Shown here piece by piece: positions 27,741-37,438 of a stretch of 64,000 nucleotides of DNA (within the stretch, counting starts at the first letter, position 1; every line of letters begins with the position of its first letter). Below the pieces are notes generated by a model that saw nothing but the letters and a program-made list of their open reading frames with translations, was not told the origin of the DNA and made no database searches. Position numbers and translations under genes: made by a program. Source of the DNA: Rhizobium phaseoli (lineage in GTDB: Bacteria > Pseudomonadota > Alphaproteobacteria > Rhizobiales > Rhizobiaceae); the NCBI RefSeq assembly GCF_010668805.1, contig NZ_WUFT01000007.1, forward strand, positions 62,001 through 126,000. The letters run 5' to 3'.

Positions 27741-27763
27741 CACCTCACCTCACCTCACCTCAA
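27741..27763. repeat. Short tandem repeat, CACCT x4
   Basis: Four head-to-tail copies of the 5-mer CACCT (TCACCTCACCTCACCTCACC...). A possible slippage site in non-coding DNA; no associated gene. The remaining 190 bp before the DUF982 gene show nothing else. Confidence 0.7.
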
Positions 27764-27953
27764 TACCGCGAATGCACTGCTGGCGCGGCCACCTTCAGCG
27801 TTGCGACGGCTTCGTGCATCTGCTGTTTGCCTCCACAGCAACGGACAATTTCGGCGATCGACGCTCGGGTGGCCAGCTGGTTCATGCCGCCCTCTCGCTC
27901 GGAACAGTTCTTGCACGGTTACTAATATATTTACCGTGGGGAGACCTAATGTC

Positions 27954-28217
27954 ATGAAATGGTGCACATCCGGAGAGTTCGTCCCGCTGATGCTCGTTGT
28001 AAGTGGGCCGGAAAAATACAAGCTGGTCGCAACTCTTGTGCAAGCCGCCGAGATGCTGACCGTTGGCTGGCCAATCGACGATGGAGAAGAATACCTCGTG
28101 GCGATTATGGCTTGCCGGGATGCAATACACGGGGAGATTCCAGCTCAGGACGCGCGAGCAGCGCTTATCCGTGCCGCCGACGAAGCTGGCATTTCGGTGA
28201 TCACCGTCGTTCACTGA
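27954..28217 (+). CDS. DUF982 family small protein
   Basis: 87 residues. The stretch VQAAEMLTVGWPIDDGEEYL, then AIMACRDAIHGE, ARAALIRAADEAGI fits DUF982, a small protein family abundant in rhizobia with unknown function. I start at ATG 27954 since GGGGAG lies about 10 nt upstream; the long open frame upstream runs through repeat DNA and is not coding. Monocistronic. Confidence 0.8.
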   Translation: MKWCTSGEFVPLMLVVSGPEKYKLVATLVQAAEMLTVGWPIDDGEEYLVAIMACRDAIHGEIPAQDARAALIRAADEAGISVITVVH

Positions 28218-28302
28218 GTTTCGCAGCCGATGAAATGGGTTCATCGGCTCGGTCAACCTTGTCGAGAAAGCCGAATGGACGGCGACTCGACGCAACGTTT
28301 GG

Positions 28303-28352
28303 CACGTCCCCTCTCCCCGTTTTTTACGGGGAGAAGGTTAGGGTGAGGGGCA
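28303..28352. repeat. Truncated palindromic repeat, family A (copy A3)
   Basis: ACGTCCCCTCTCCCCG, a T-run, ACGGGGAGAAGG and GGGTGAGGGGC match the right end of A4 only. The hairpin CTCCCCG/CGGGGAG sits 20-60 bp after the BA14K-like gene and could end its transcript. Confidence 0.75.
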
Positions 28353-28369
28353 GCTTTCGGGGCCGATCA

Positions 28370-28876
28370 TTACGGCGAATAGCACTGCTGGCGCGGGCCG
28401 TTATAGGGTTGGAACGTGTTGTCGTAGGCGCGATAGGACCGATAGCGGTTGGCGCACCAGGCGACATGGCCTGAACCCATGCGAGGCGCAGGCTCGACGT
28501 AACGCGGCTGTGCAACGATGGCGCCGCCGATGACCGCGCCGGCGCCGAAGGCGGCGAGCGGATACCAGTAGCCGTTATAGTGGCGATAGCCCGGACGGTA
28601 ATAGCTATATCCGCGATAGCCGCCGTAATAGCCGGGGCGGTAGCCGCCGCCATAGCCCGGCCGATAGTAGGCACCCGGCCGATAGCCGGGGCGATAGTAG
28701 CCGCCCGACCCATAACCGGGGCGATAATAGCGGCGGTATTGGACGCTCTCGACGGCGGAGGATTTGTCCACCTGCGGGGCGGTCGGCATCTGGACTGCCT
28801 GCGACGGCACGAAGCTTGTCAGAACGACGGCCGCAGCCAGAACTGCGGTCGCGATCTTATTACTCAAACTAAACAT
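28370..28876 (-). CDS. BA14K-like secreted protein with YRPGY repeats
   Basis: 168 residues. A signal peptide ([20 protein letters not shown] to about residue 27) is followed by a Tyr/Gly/Pro-rich region with about seven YRPGY-type repeats (residues 48-98), a short hydrophobic Ala/Gly stretch (about 107-122), and a C-terminal module [20 protein letters not shown] ending GPRQQC. The last module matches the BA14K family, named after a Brucella antigen with lectin-like activity. Probably periplasmic or surface-associated. Start ATG 28876 fits the signal peptide. Confidence 0.85.
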   Translation of the reverse strand: MFSLSNKIATAVLAAAVVLTSFVPSQAVQMPTAPQVDKSSAVESVQYRRYYRPGYGSGGYYRPGYRPGAYYRPGYGGGYRPGYYGGYRGYSYYRPGYRHYNGYWYPLAAFGAGAVIGGAIVAQPRYVEPAPRMGSGHVAWCANRYRSYRAYDNTFQPYNGPRQQCYSP

Positions 28877-29041
28877 TCTTCTCTCCCATTCGACAGCGAT
28901 AACCGCCTGTTTAGCAACGCTTTCGTGCCCGAATGGTTCCGAAAGCGGCCGGGGCTGGCTGCTTTCGTATCTTTAAAGAAATCGATCTGAACCGGGCATT
29001 AACCGGGAGGCCCCCCATGATGTCGCCCCGAGCGACATGCA

Positions 29042-30286
29042 TCAGGCCACGGCAGAAATTTTCGCCTGGTCGCCCTGCAGGCGGTTCACCATGAAGTTCG
29101 AATACCATTCGAGGAACTGCATGACGCCGCCCTCGTGCAGGGTGGAATAGGGGCCGGGTTCGTAGGCGGGCGAGTGGATGCCGAAGGCGTTCTCTTCGAC
29201 GATGCGGCGATCCTGGTCGTTGGTCTCGGTCCAGACGTGGGTCAGTTCCTCGAGATTGTAATCCACGCCTTCGACCGCGTCCTTGTGGACGAGCCACTTG
29301 GTCGTCACCGCCGTCTCGTTGGCGCTGAGCGGCAGCACCCGGAAGGAGATGGCATGGTCACCGAGCAGGTGGTTCCAAGTGGTTGGGTAGTGGAAGAGCA
29401 GCATGGTGCCGATATGGCTGATCGAGATATCGTCGGCGAGCGGACGGTTGACGGCGCGCTTGCCCGACATGGTGTAGCTCTCGGCATCTTCGATCAGCGG
29501 CATGCGGGCGGTGCGGAACTGACCGTCCGGCGACATCTGGAATTTGCTCGGCAGGCCGGCGGCCTCGCAGCGCGCCCAATGGCCGGCGATTTCCGGATCG
29601 TCGGCGCCGCCATCCGTGCCGGTGACACTCGGGGCTTCGGGATAGGTGCGGCAAAGCTCCGGGTGATTGGCGGCGCAGTGATAACACTCGCGGTTATTTT
29701 CCCAGACAAGCTTCCAGTTGCCCTTCTCGATGATCGTGCTCTGGAAGGCGACCTTGCTTTCGCTGATCCGGTGCGGCGCGACATAGGGCTCGATCTTGTC
29801 GCGCACCGGCTGGAAGTCGGGGGCGGTGTTGGCAAGGCAGATGAAGACATAGCCTGCGACGACTTCGCAATGGACGGGTTTCAGGTTGAAGCCGGTCTTG
29901 TCGAAATCATCGCCCATGTGGCGGGCGAAGGCGAGCTTGCCTTCAAGATCATAGGTCCACTGATGATAGGGGCAGACGAGACGCACGGAGGAGCCGTGCT
30001 CCTTGGTGCAGACGCGCGAGCCGCGATGACGACAGCTGTTGTGGAAGGCGCGGATGACATTATCGCGGCCACGGACGACGACGACCGGATAGCTGCCGAT
30101 CTGGACGGTGAAATAGGCGCCCGGCTTCGGCAGCTCGCAATCATGGCCGATGAACAGCCAGTCGCGATAATAGATCATCTCCATGTCGAGCTGGAAATAA
30201 TCCTCGTCGATATAAAACGGCTGCTCGAGGCTGAAGCCCTCACGGCGACCCTTGAGCTGACGCAAAACGTTGCTGCGAATATCCAT
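29042..30286 (-). CDS. Rieske non-heme iron oxygenase alpha subunit, GbcA/stachydrine demethylase-like
   Basis: 414 residues from ATG 30286, the length of GbcA-type enzymes; GAGG lies 8 nt upstream of this ATG, and a 33-residue extension is open but less likely. The Rieske centre is Cys85, His87, Cys105, His108 (CRHRGSRVC...CPYHQW). The mononuclear iron site includes ENNRECYHCAANHPEL (His203, His208). The closest known functions are N-demethylation of glycine betaine (GbcA) or stachydrine (Stc2), useful to plant-associated rhizobia. The ferredoxin-type reductase GbcB is not adjacent, so it must be encoded elsewhere. Betaine as substrate is inference. Confidence 0.87.
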   Translation of the reverse strand: MDIRSNVLRQLKGRREGFSLEQPFYIDEDYFQLDMEMIYYRDWLFIGHDCELPKPGAYFTVQIGSYPVVVVRGRDNVIRAFHNSCRHRGSRVCTKEHGSSVRLVCPYHQWTYDLEGKLAFARHMGDDFDKTGFNLKPVHCEVVAGYVFICLANTAPDFQPVRDKIEPYVAPHRISESKVAFQSTIIEKGNWKLVWENNRECYHCAANHPELCRTYPEAPSVTGTDGGADDPEIAGHWARCEAAGLPSKFQMSPDGQFRTARMPLIEDAESYTMSGKRAVNRPLADDISISHIGTMLLFHYPTTWNHLLGDHAISFRVLPLSANETAVTTKWLVHKDAVEGVDYNLEELTHVWTETNDQDRRIVEENAFGIHSPAYEPGPYSTLHEGGVMQFLEWYSNFMVNRLQGDQAKISAVA

Positions 30287-30690
30287 CTTCATGTCCTCGT
30301 GCACCCGGTTGCCACCCTCGAGCAGAAGGCCGGCGGAAGCGCGCCCGCTTCCTTCTCCTTCGGGAGAATTGTTCATGGCAGCCATTTAATCATCTGGGCT
30401 GGCTGCCGCTCGGTTGTAATGCGACATCGGCTTCGAAATTGACGACAGGATGCAGGCGGCCGGTCCAGGTCGATCGCATCTCTCGACGCTGCAGCAATTA
30501 TCGTCAATTGCGACATGGCGTAAAGACCCGTTGCGTAAAGAGGTAAGCCGGCCGGCATAGATGTCCGTCGCGTTTGCGACATCTGTCGGCGTTTGCCTTT
30601 TGACCGGCCGGCTGCCGGATGATTTTAACATCGCCTTAAGCATGTCACCCTATCCTGCCGTTGATTCAGACCGAGCGAAGAACGCGAACC

Positions 30691-31299
30691 ATGGCCAGAC
30701 TCCGTTATTTCGATGCGAGAGATGCAAACAGAATGCAAGAGCGGCAGCCGATTGCCGCGCATTCCGAATTTCTGCGCACCGGCCGGATCCCCCGCGAGCG
30801 GCGACACTGGCTGGCCGAGGAAAAGCGCTATTTCACCCACGATGAAGTCGCCGAAAAGACCGGCCGCAAGCTGCAGGTGGCCGGCGAAAAGACCCATCAG
30901 CACATCAACGGCTTTCACCACTCGATCCAGTTTCCGAAGATGATCTTTCACCGGACGCTGCAGGACAGCCCGCATCTCGGCTATTGCCACGTCACCGCCG
31001 CACGGACGAAGTTCGCCCATTACGAAGATGTGAGCTGGGCCTTCTACATCGCCAATTTTTATTCCGACATCGGCGAGAACGACAACTTCTTCGAACGCAT
31101 CGATGTCGGCTATTCCCGCATGTATTTCGCCGTCGCCATCAAAGCAGGCGCGGACTCCCAGGAAAAGATGAGCGTCGACCGGTCGGTGCGCGGCAACGGC
31201 CTGCTCTTCCGCACCCACGATCCGCAGGCGGCGATCCGCAATATCCTGCTGCTCGGCGCCCGCAACGAACAATTGCGCGAAATCATTCGCCAGCTGTGA
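30691..31299 (+). CDS. Conserved hypothetical protein, unassigned
   Basis: 202 residues without signal peptide or membrane helix, rich in His, Arg and aromatics (HQHINGFHHSIQFPK, GYCHVTAARTKFAHYEDVSW). It looks like a compact soluble protein, and I do not recognise a named family with certainty. ATG 30691 (MARLRYFDARDANRMQ) is chosen; a 10-codon upstream extension is open. It is 88 bp before the Sua5-like gene on the same strand and may share its transcript. The 300 bp upstream hold no gene. Confidence 0.72.
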   Translation: MARLRYFDARDANRMQERQPIAAHSEFLRTGRIPRERRHWLAEEKRYFTHDEVAEKTGRKLQVAGEKTHQHINGFHHSIQFPKMIFHRTLQDSPHLGYCHVTAARTKFAHYEDVSWAFYIANFYSDIGENDNFFERIDVGYSRMYFAVAIKAGADSQEKMSVDRSVRGNGLLFRTHDPQAAIRNILLLGARNEQLREIIRQL

Positions 31300-31387
31300 T
31301 GCTCCCTCATGCGCGAGGCCAACAACGCGATTGATCGCGGGCGGCGGAACGCCTAATGACTGCCGGAACGAGAGCATCAGGCAGCAT

Positions 31388-32362
31388 ATGGCACGCACGA
31401 TCGACATAAAGGCAGACAGGCAGGCAGCGCTTGAGGCGGCCTGCGCCGCTCTTGCGGACGGCTTTGCCATCGCCATTCCGACCGAGACCGTCTACGGCCT
31501 TGCCGCCGACGCCACCAATCCGGCGGCGATCACCCGCATCTACGAGACAAAGGGACGGCCGCGCTTCAACCCGCTGATCTGCCATATGGCCGACCTCGCC
31601 ATGGCCGAAGAGCACGCCGAATTCGATCCGATGTCGCGCGCGCTCGCCGCCGCCTTCTGGCCCGGGCCGCTGACCCTCGTACTGCCGCTGAAGCCTGAAA
31701 GCTCGATCCATCCGCTGGCGACCGCCGGGCTCGACAGCGTCGGCATCCGCGTGCCGAAGGGTTTTGCAGGCGCGCTGATCGGCGCCTTCGGGCGACCGCT
31801 CGCAGCCCCCAGCGCCAACACCTCGGGCGCAATCAGCGCAACGAGTGCCGCCCATGTCGAGGCCGATCTCGGGGCGAAGATCCCGTTGATCCTCGACGCG
31901 GGCGCAAGCGCTGTCGGCGTCGAATCGACGATCGTCAAGGTGGAGGGCGAGCGGGTAAGGCTGCTTCGCCCCGGTGGTCTGACAGCACGCGAGATCGAGC
32001 GCGTCGCGGGCCGGCCGCTGCTCAGAGCGAAGACAGCATCGGCGGCGATCGAAGCACCAGGCATGCTCGCCTCGCATTACGCGCCAGGCGCCTCGGTGCG
32101 CCTCAATGCGACGACGGTCGAGCCTGGCGAAGCGCTGATCGCCTTCGGCGGTGCGGCGGTCTCCGGCGCAAACAGCGCCCGGATCGTCCTCGATCTCAGC
32201 CCGCAGGGCGACCTTGCCGAGGCGGCGGCCAATCTTTTCGACTACATGAAGCGGGCCGATGCCAGCGGGGCACCGAGCATTGCCTTTTCGACCATCCCCG
32301 AGGAGGGGTTGGGCGAAGCGATCAACGATCGCCTGCAGCGGGCAGCTGCACCCCGCGATTAA
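31388..32362 (+). CDS. L-threonylcarbamoyladenylate synthase (Sua5/YwlC/TsaC)
   Basis: 324 residues. The YrdC core is plain: PTETVYGLAADATNPAAITR, KGRPRFNPLICHM, WPGPLTLVLP, IRVPKG, PSANTSG and VESTIVK. A C-terminal Sua5 domain follows (SHYAPGASVR), so this is the longer Sua5/YwlC form rather than short TsaC. It makes threonylcarbamoyl-AMP from Thr, bicarbonate and ATP for t6A37 of tRNA. Start ATG 31388 excludes a 19-codon extension. Confidence 0.95.
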   Translation: MARTIDIKADRQAALEAACAALADGFAIAIPTETVYGLAADATNPAAITRIYETKGRPRFNPLICHMADLAMAEEHAEFDPMSRALAAAFWPGPLTLVLPLKPESSIHPLATAGLDSVGIRVPKGFAGALIGAFGRPLAAPSANTSGAISATSAAHVEADLGAKIPLILDAGASAVGVESTIVKVEGERVRLLRPGGLTAREIERVAGRPLLRAKTASAAIEAPGMLASHYAPGASVRLNATTVEPGEALIAFGGAAVSGANSARIVLDLSPQGDLAEAAANLFDYMKRADASGAPSIAFSTIPEEGLGEAINDRLQRAAAPRD

Positions 32363-32388
32363 AAAATTACGATGGAGGATCGAACCCG

Positions 32389-33825
32389 ATGACCAGCCCC
32401 AGCATTTCCGCCGAACTTCTCGACCGCTTCACAGCCATCGTCGGCGCCAAATACGCGCTCGCCAGCGAGGCCGATCTGGCGCCGCATCTGATCGAGAACC
32501 GCGGGCTCTATCACGGCTCCTCCCCTCTCCTGTTGAAGCCCGGCTCGGTCGCGGAAGTCTCTGATATCATGAAACTTGCGACGGAGACCGGGACGGCGAT
32601 CGTGCCGCAGACCGGCAATACCGGTCTCGTCGGCGGCCAGACGCCGCGTGAGGGCAAGGCCGATATCATCCTGTCGCTCGAGCGCATGAACAAGATCCGC
32701 GATGTCGATCCGGTGGCCAACGTGCTGGTGGCCGATGGCGGCGCGATCCTCGCCGAAGTGCAGAAGGCAGCCGAGGCGCATGGGCGGCTGTTTCCGCTGT
32801 CGCTCGGCTCGGAGGGCTCCTGCCGCATCGGCGGCAACCTTTCCACCAATGCCGGCGGCACGGCCGTGCTTGCCTACGGCAATATGCGCCAGCTCTGCCT
32901 CGGCCTCGAAGTGGTGCTGCCGACCGGCGAGATCTGGGATGGCTTGCGCCGCCTGAAGAAGGACAATACCGGCTACGACCTGCGCGACCTTTTCATCGGC
33001 GCCGAAGGCACGCTCGGCATCATCACCGGCGCGGTGCTGAAGCTATTTCCCCAGCCGCTCGGCCATCAGGTGGCATTCGCCGGCCTGAATTCGGTGGAGG
33101 ATGCGCTTGGTCTGTTCGATCTCGCCTCCAGCCTCTGCGGCGCTTCGCTGACCGGTTTCGAGCTGATGCCGCGTTTCGGCGTCGAAATCACCACGCGCCA
33201 CATCGACGGCGTGCGCGATCCGCTGGAAGCGGCCTATCCCTGGTATGTGCTGATCGATATCTCCACGTCGGACTCGGCCGAGACGGCGGAGCGGATGATC
33301 AACGGCGTACTGGAACAAGGCTTCGAGGCCGGGCTGGTGCTCGATGCGGCGATCGCTTCATCGGTCGCCCAGCAGAAGGCGATCTGGCACATGCGCGAAA
33401 GCATGTCGGATGCCCAGAAGCCGGAAGGCGGGTCGATCAAGCACGATGTTTCCGTGCCGGTGTCGAAGGTTCCGCATTTCATGGCCGAGGCCGAAGAAGC
33501 GGTGATGGCGGCAATGCCCGGAGCCCGCATCTGCGCTTTCGGGCATATGGGCGACGGCAATATCCATTACAATATTTCCCAGCCGGTCGGTGCCGACAAG
33601 GACGCCTTCATCGGCCGCTGGCACGAGATGAACCACATCGTTCATGGGCTGGTCATTGCGCACGGCGGCTCGATCTCGGCCGAGCACGGCATCGGACAGC
33701 TGAAGCGCGACGAGTTGGCGGCGATCCGCCCGGCAATCGAAATCGAGTTGATGCGCCGCATCAAGCGCGCCTTCGACCCGGCCGATATCATGAACCCGGG
33801 AAAGGTTGTCAGTCTGGACGTTTGA
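32389..33825 (+). CDS. FAD-linked oxidoreductase of the GlcD / D-2-hydroxyglutarate dehydrogenase type
   Basis: 478 residues. An FAD-binding PCMH domain (PQTGNTGLVGGQTPREGKAD) and a C-terminal FAD-oxidase domain (GHMGDGNIHYNIS, then HGGSISAEHGIGQLKRDEL) match the family of D-lactate, glycolate and D-2-hydroxyglutarate dehydrogenases. The substrate is a D-2-hydroxy acid by family; which one is unresolved. GGAGG precedes ATG 32389, which is 26 bp after the Sua5-like gene, so the two are probably co-transcribed. Confidence 0.9.
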   Translation: MTSPSISAELLDRFTAIVGAKYALASEADLAPHLIENRGLYHGSSPLLLKPGSVAEVSDIMKLATETGTAIVPQTGNTGLVGGQTPREGKADIILSLERMNKIRDVDPVANVLVADGGAILAEVQKAAEAHGRLFPLSLGSEGSCRIGGNLSTNAGGTAVLAYGNMRQLCLGLEVVLPTGEIWDGLRRLKKDNTGYDLRDLFIGAEGTLGIITGAVLKLFPQPLGHQVAFAGLNSVEDALGLFDLASSLCGASLTGFELMPRFGVEITTRHIDGVRDPLEAAYPWYVLIDISTSDSAETAERMINGVLEQGFEAGLVLDAAIASSVAQQKAIWHMRESMSDAQKPEGGSIKHDVSVPVSKVPHFMAEAEEAVMAAMPGARICAFGHMGDGNIHYNISQPVGADKDAFIGRWHEMNHIVHGLVIAHGGSISAEHGIGQLKRDELAAIRPAIEIELMRRIKRAFDPADIMNPGKVVSLDV

Positions 33826-33844
33826 GGGTGACGGTTGGGGGGGC

Positions 33845-34006
33845 AGCCCCTCATCCGCCTGCCGGCACCGACCGGGGTCGAGCCACGTGTCTCGACCCGT
33901 CCTTCGGACCCCCGCCTGCGGGGAGAAGGGCATATGCCGCTACCTCTCCGTCCCTCACCACGTAGCGCAGGGGACGTCCCCTCGTCCCGTTTTTAGGGTG
34001 AGGGGC
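33845..34006. repeat. Palindromic intergenic repeat, family A (copy A4)
   Basis: About 160 bp starting CCCCTCATCCGCCTGCC and ending GGGTGAGGGGC; the same subtype as A1 in opposite orientation. It sits between the convergent ends of the FAD oxidoreductase and DUF1217 genes. Confidence 0.82.
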
Positions 34007-34029
34007 AAATCATTGAAACTTAAGAGCAA

Positions 34030-37000
34030 TTAAGACGACTGCTTGCCACCGCCGGTCAGGATCTGCAGCGCCGGCGACTGCTGGGTGCTGTTCTGGACGT
34101 CGTACATGGCGGTGAAGCGCCGCAGCAGCTTGTCGACCTTCTTCGGATCCTGGAGATCCTCGAGCTTGACGAAGCGGTTGATCAGGTCGGCCTGCTTGGC
34201 GACATCCATGCCCGAGATCTGCGAAGGCAGGCTGAAGGCGGTGGTGATCACCTGATAGAGCGCCTTGTCGCCGAGGATCGAATAGATCGAGGTGATGCTC
34301 GGGGCCTTGCGGCTGAAATAGAGCGCCAGGCGGACGCCGTCATTGCTTTCGCCCTGCTGGGCTTCCATCGTCTGCTGGACGAAAAGCTTCTGGGTGTGGT
34401 CCTCGGCAGCCTTGTTCTGGATAGTGCCTATCTTGGCACGGGTGAGATTGCCGTCCTTGTCGAAATTGAAGGCGGCGACGATATCCTTGAAGCGCGCATC
34501 GGCCTTGGTGTTCAGATAGCTCTTCTTGTCGTCGGGATCGGAGGTGAAGATCTTCTTCAGCGTCGCCTTGTCGTAATCCTTCGGGTCGAGGTTGTTGGCT
34601 TTCAGCACCAGATCCGTTAGGCGACTGTCGTTGAGGAAATCGTCGAGCGACTTCACCTTCGCCATGCCCTTGGCGAAATAATCAACCTCGGTCGTCGCAT
34701 CCTTCGATGCCTTGTCCTTTACCGGGCCGGCCTTCAACAGCATGGTGACATGCGCTTTATAATCGGTGGCGTATTTGGCCAAGGTCGCGTCGGGAAGCGC
34801 CTGGAAGGGTGATGCCGCCTTGCCGTCGGGGCCGAAGTTGAAGGCGCGGGCAAGGTTGGTGATGCGTTCGTCCTTCAGCGAGGCGATATAACCTTTCGGG
34901 TCGTATGCATCGCTCGTCAGGATCTTGCGCATCATCGAGCGCGGCACCTCCTGGTCGGTCAGTCCGAAGGCCTGCAGCGCCACATGATAGGGATCCGGCA
35001 GCTTGTCGTTGCTCTTCTTGAAATCGGCCGAGGAATTGGTGCGCAGGAAATCGTTGACGCTCTTGATCTCGGAGAAATCGAGCAGGCTGGTGCTATCGGC
35101 CATCATGCTCGTGTAGTTGGAGGTGACTTCGTCGATCGCCTCGTCGCGCTCGTCGTCATAGCGCGCCATGTAATTGTCATTGGTGGTCTGCGCCTGATCG
35201 GCCGTCTGGACCGAACTGATGGCCGGGAGCGATCCGTCGGCGGCGAAGTTGAAGTCGGCATTGAGATCGGCGTGGCCGGCGGCGGCGGCCGCCGTCGCAT
35301 CGGTCAAAATGCTCTTCAGATCAGCGTTCGAGATAGCCGATGGCAGATTGTAGGTGCTCTTCAGGAAATTGGTGATGGCGTCATCGGCGATGAGATCGTC
35401 GACATTGCCGATTGTCGCCATCCGGGCGGAATAATCGTCGGTGCGGGCTCCGGCGGCAATTTTCGTGTTGGTGATCTGTGCCGCCGTCTGCGCCTGCATG
35501 CCGTCCTCAAGCGTGCCATCCGCCTTGAAGTTGAAGGCGGCGGCAACATCGGCATAGGTGCCGGTGCCGCTTTGATCGGTCAGGATAGTGCGAAGAGCGA
35601 CGTCGGTGACGGTGGACGGGATGCCGAAAGCGTTGCGCACGAAATTGTTCAGCTTCTGATCCGACTGCAACTGATCGACGTTTGAGATGCCGGCGATGGT
35701 CGCCTGGTAATAGACGGCCGCATCATTGGCCTTGTTGGCAGTGCTGGCGCTTTGGGTTGCGCTCTGCGAGGCGTAAAGCGTCGCGACCGAACCGTCGGCC
35801 TTGAAATTGAAGAGGTCGTGAACGTCGCTGTAGCCCTGGGCGCTGGCAGCCGCAGGGTCGACGAGGAACGTCTTCAACGTCGCATCGGAGACGCTGTCGG
35901 CGATCTGCATGCTGTTTCTGAGATAGCTGACTGCAACCGGATCGGACATGATGTTGTCGACATTGGTGACATTGCCGATCATGCTGTTGAAATGCGCTGC
36001 GTTCGCCGCCAACTTGTCGGTCGTCGATTTCCGCTGCGCCGCGGTCTGGATCACCGAACCATTGATCGAGCCATCCGCCTGGAAATTGAAGTCGGCATTG
36101 AGATCGGCATAGCCCTGGGCCGCGGCATAGGCCGAATCCGTCAGGATATTCTTCAGGTCGGCATTGCTGAAATTGGTGCCAAGCCCATAGGCATCCTTGA
36201 TGGAACGCGCCAGCACATTGTCGGCGAGCAGGTCGTCGACATTGGTGATGCCGCTCGATTGCGAGGTCACGGTGTAATAATTGCTGGTGCTCGACGCTGC
36301 CGATGACAGCTTGTTCGCCTGGTCAAGCGTCTGGACGCGCGCCGTGCTCGAGGTCGACCCGTCAGCCTTGAAATTGAAGGCGTTGTAGACGTTGGTAAAG
36401 CCCATCAGCTGGGCATAGCCGGGGTCGGTCAGCACCGTGCGCAGCGCTGCCGCGGTAAAGTCGGCGCCCATGCTGTAGGCCGTGGTGATGTAGGAGGTCA
36501 GGCGCTTGTCGGCGACCAGATCGTCGACATTGGTGATCGTGCCGATCTTGGCGGTATAATAGGCCTTATTGTAGTCAGCCGCCGTCTTGCCGACATAGTA
36601 GACGTCGGAGCCGACCGAATTGTCGATGATCACCGATTGGGAATTCAGCGTGTAGGTCTCGACGACCGACGCCTTCTGCGCCGCCGTCTGCGCCGTGCCG
36701 GTGACGGTGCCGTCGGCGTTGAAGCCGAACTGGGCGGCAAGCGCCTTGTACTTGTCGCCACCTTGCGTGTTGACGACGCTCGTGGGGTCGCTGAGATCGC
36801 TCGTCAGCACCTGGCGCAGAAAATCCTTCGACGCATAGGTGGGATCGATTTTGAACGTCGTCAGGACATAGGTGCGCAGCCTTGTGTTGTTGACCAGATC
36901 GTCGACGGTCTGCACGCTGTCAATATTGTTGCTGTAATAGGTGCTCTCGGTGCTCGCCGCCTTGTCGGCATCGATGAAGGACTGCTTGTAGAGGCCGATC

Positions 37001-37365
37001 AGATCGTCCTCCTGCGCGTCCGTCTGCACATCCTTGGCAGGCGCATTGAAATTGAAGGCGGAGGCAAATTCGCGATAACGCGTATCGGAAAGCTTGTTGG
37101 CGTAGCTGTTGGCGTCGGTGAGATCGCTTTCGAGCACCTTCTTCATGAAGGCCTTGGCGTAGGTCATATCCTCCAGACCATAGGCCTTCATCGCATAGCT
37201 GTAGAGCTTGTAATCGCCGAGAAAGTCGTCGACCGTTTTGACCTTGTTGATATGGTCGGCGTAGTACTGAGCGTCCTTTTTGACCGTCGCCTGCGACGCA
37301 ACCTTGTTGAGGCTCGACGTCATATCCTTCGACAGGATCGTGTAAGCGAGGGAAGCCGTGATCAT
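34030..37365 (-). CDS. Giant DUF1217 protein with about ten repeated modules
   Basis: 1111 residues. Each module is about 85-115 residues and shows a pattern Y-Y near the start, then (T/S)(V/N)(D)D(L/F)(L/V/I)...L, a (L/F)(K/R)x(I/V)L(T)(D/S)(P/D) block and a closing (A)FNF(K/N)(A/P)DG. I count ten such modules, seven of them ending FNFxxDG or close variants. No signal peptide or membrane helix is evident. Single DUF1217 domains occur in rhizobial proteins encoded near flagellar genes, but no flagellar gene is in this window. I start at ATG 37365 (MITASLAYTILSKDMTSSLN), the usual family N-terminus, with AAGGG upstream; a GTG at 37428 would add 21 residues. Function unknown; flagellar assembly or secretion is only a suggestion. 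Confidence 0.88.
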   Translation of the reverse strand: MITASLAYTILSKDMTSSLNKVASQATVKKDAQYYADHINKVKTVDDFLGDYKLYSYAMKAYGLEDMTYAKAFMKKVLESDLTDANSYANKLSDTRYREFASAFNFNAPAKDVQTDAQEDDLIGLYKQSFIDADKAASTESTYYSNNIDSVQTVDDLVNNTRLRTYVLTTFKIDPTYASKDFLRQVLTSDLSDPTSVVNTQGGDKYKALAAQFGFNADGTVTGTAQTAAQKASVVETYTLNSQSVIIDNSVGSDVYYVGKTAADYNKAYYTAKIGTITNVDDLVADKRLTSYITTAYSMGADFTAAALRTVLTDPGYAQLMGFTNVYNAFNFKADGSTSSTARVQTLDQANKLSSAASSTSNYYTVTSQSSGITNVDDLLADNVLARSIKDAYGLGTNFSNADLKNILTDSAYAAAQGYADLNADFNFQADGSINGSVIQTAAQRKSTTDKLAANAAHFNSMIGNVTNVDNIMSDPVAVSYLRNSMQIADSVSDATLKTFLVDPAAASAQGYSDVHDLFNFKADGSVATLYASQSATQSASTANKANDAAVYYQATIAGISNVDQLQSDQKLNNFVRNAFGIPSTVTDVALRTILTDQSGTGTYADVAAAFNFKADGTLEDGMQAQTAAQITNTKIAAGARTDDYSARMATIGNVDDLIADDAITNFLKSTYNLPSAISNADLKSILTDATAAAAAGHADLNADFNFAADGSLPAISSVQTADQAQTTNDNYMARYDDERDEAIDEVTSNYTSMMADSTSLLDFSEIKSVNDFLRTNSSADFKKSNDKLPDPYHVALQAFGLTDQEVPRSMMRKILTSDAYDPKGYIASLKDERITNLARAFNFGPDGKAASPFQALPDATLAKYATDYKAHVTMLLKAGPVKDKASKDATTEVDYFAKGMAKVKSLDDFLNDSRLTDLVLKANNLDPKDYDKATLKKIFTSDPDDKKSYLNTKADARFKDIVAAFNFDKDGNLTRAKIGTIQNKAAEDHTQKLFVQQTMEAQQGESNDGVRLALYFSRKAPSITSIYSILGDKALYQVITTAFSLPSQISGMDVAKQADLINRFVKLEDLQDPKKVDKLLRRFTAMYDVQNSTQQSPALQILTGGGKQSS

Positions 37366-37438
37366 TAAAAGCGCCCTTTTCGGCAAACTCTCTAAAAGAA
37401 CGAACTGCTGGTAAGCATATTTTGCCACGGAAAGCTTA

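Noticed and set aside
27741..27763. CACCT tandem repeat as a CRISPR or coding repeat
   Set aside because: Units of 5 bp without spacers; not CRISPR, and no conserved frame.
34030..37365. DUF1217 protein as a type I-secreted RTX or adhesin
   Set aside because: No RTX nonapeptides, no signal peptide and no adjacent secretion genes; module pattern is that of DUF1217.
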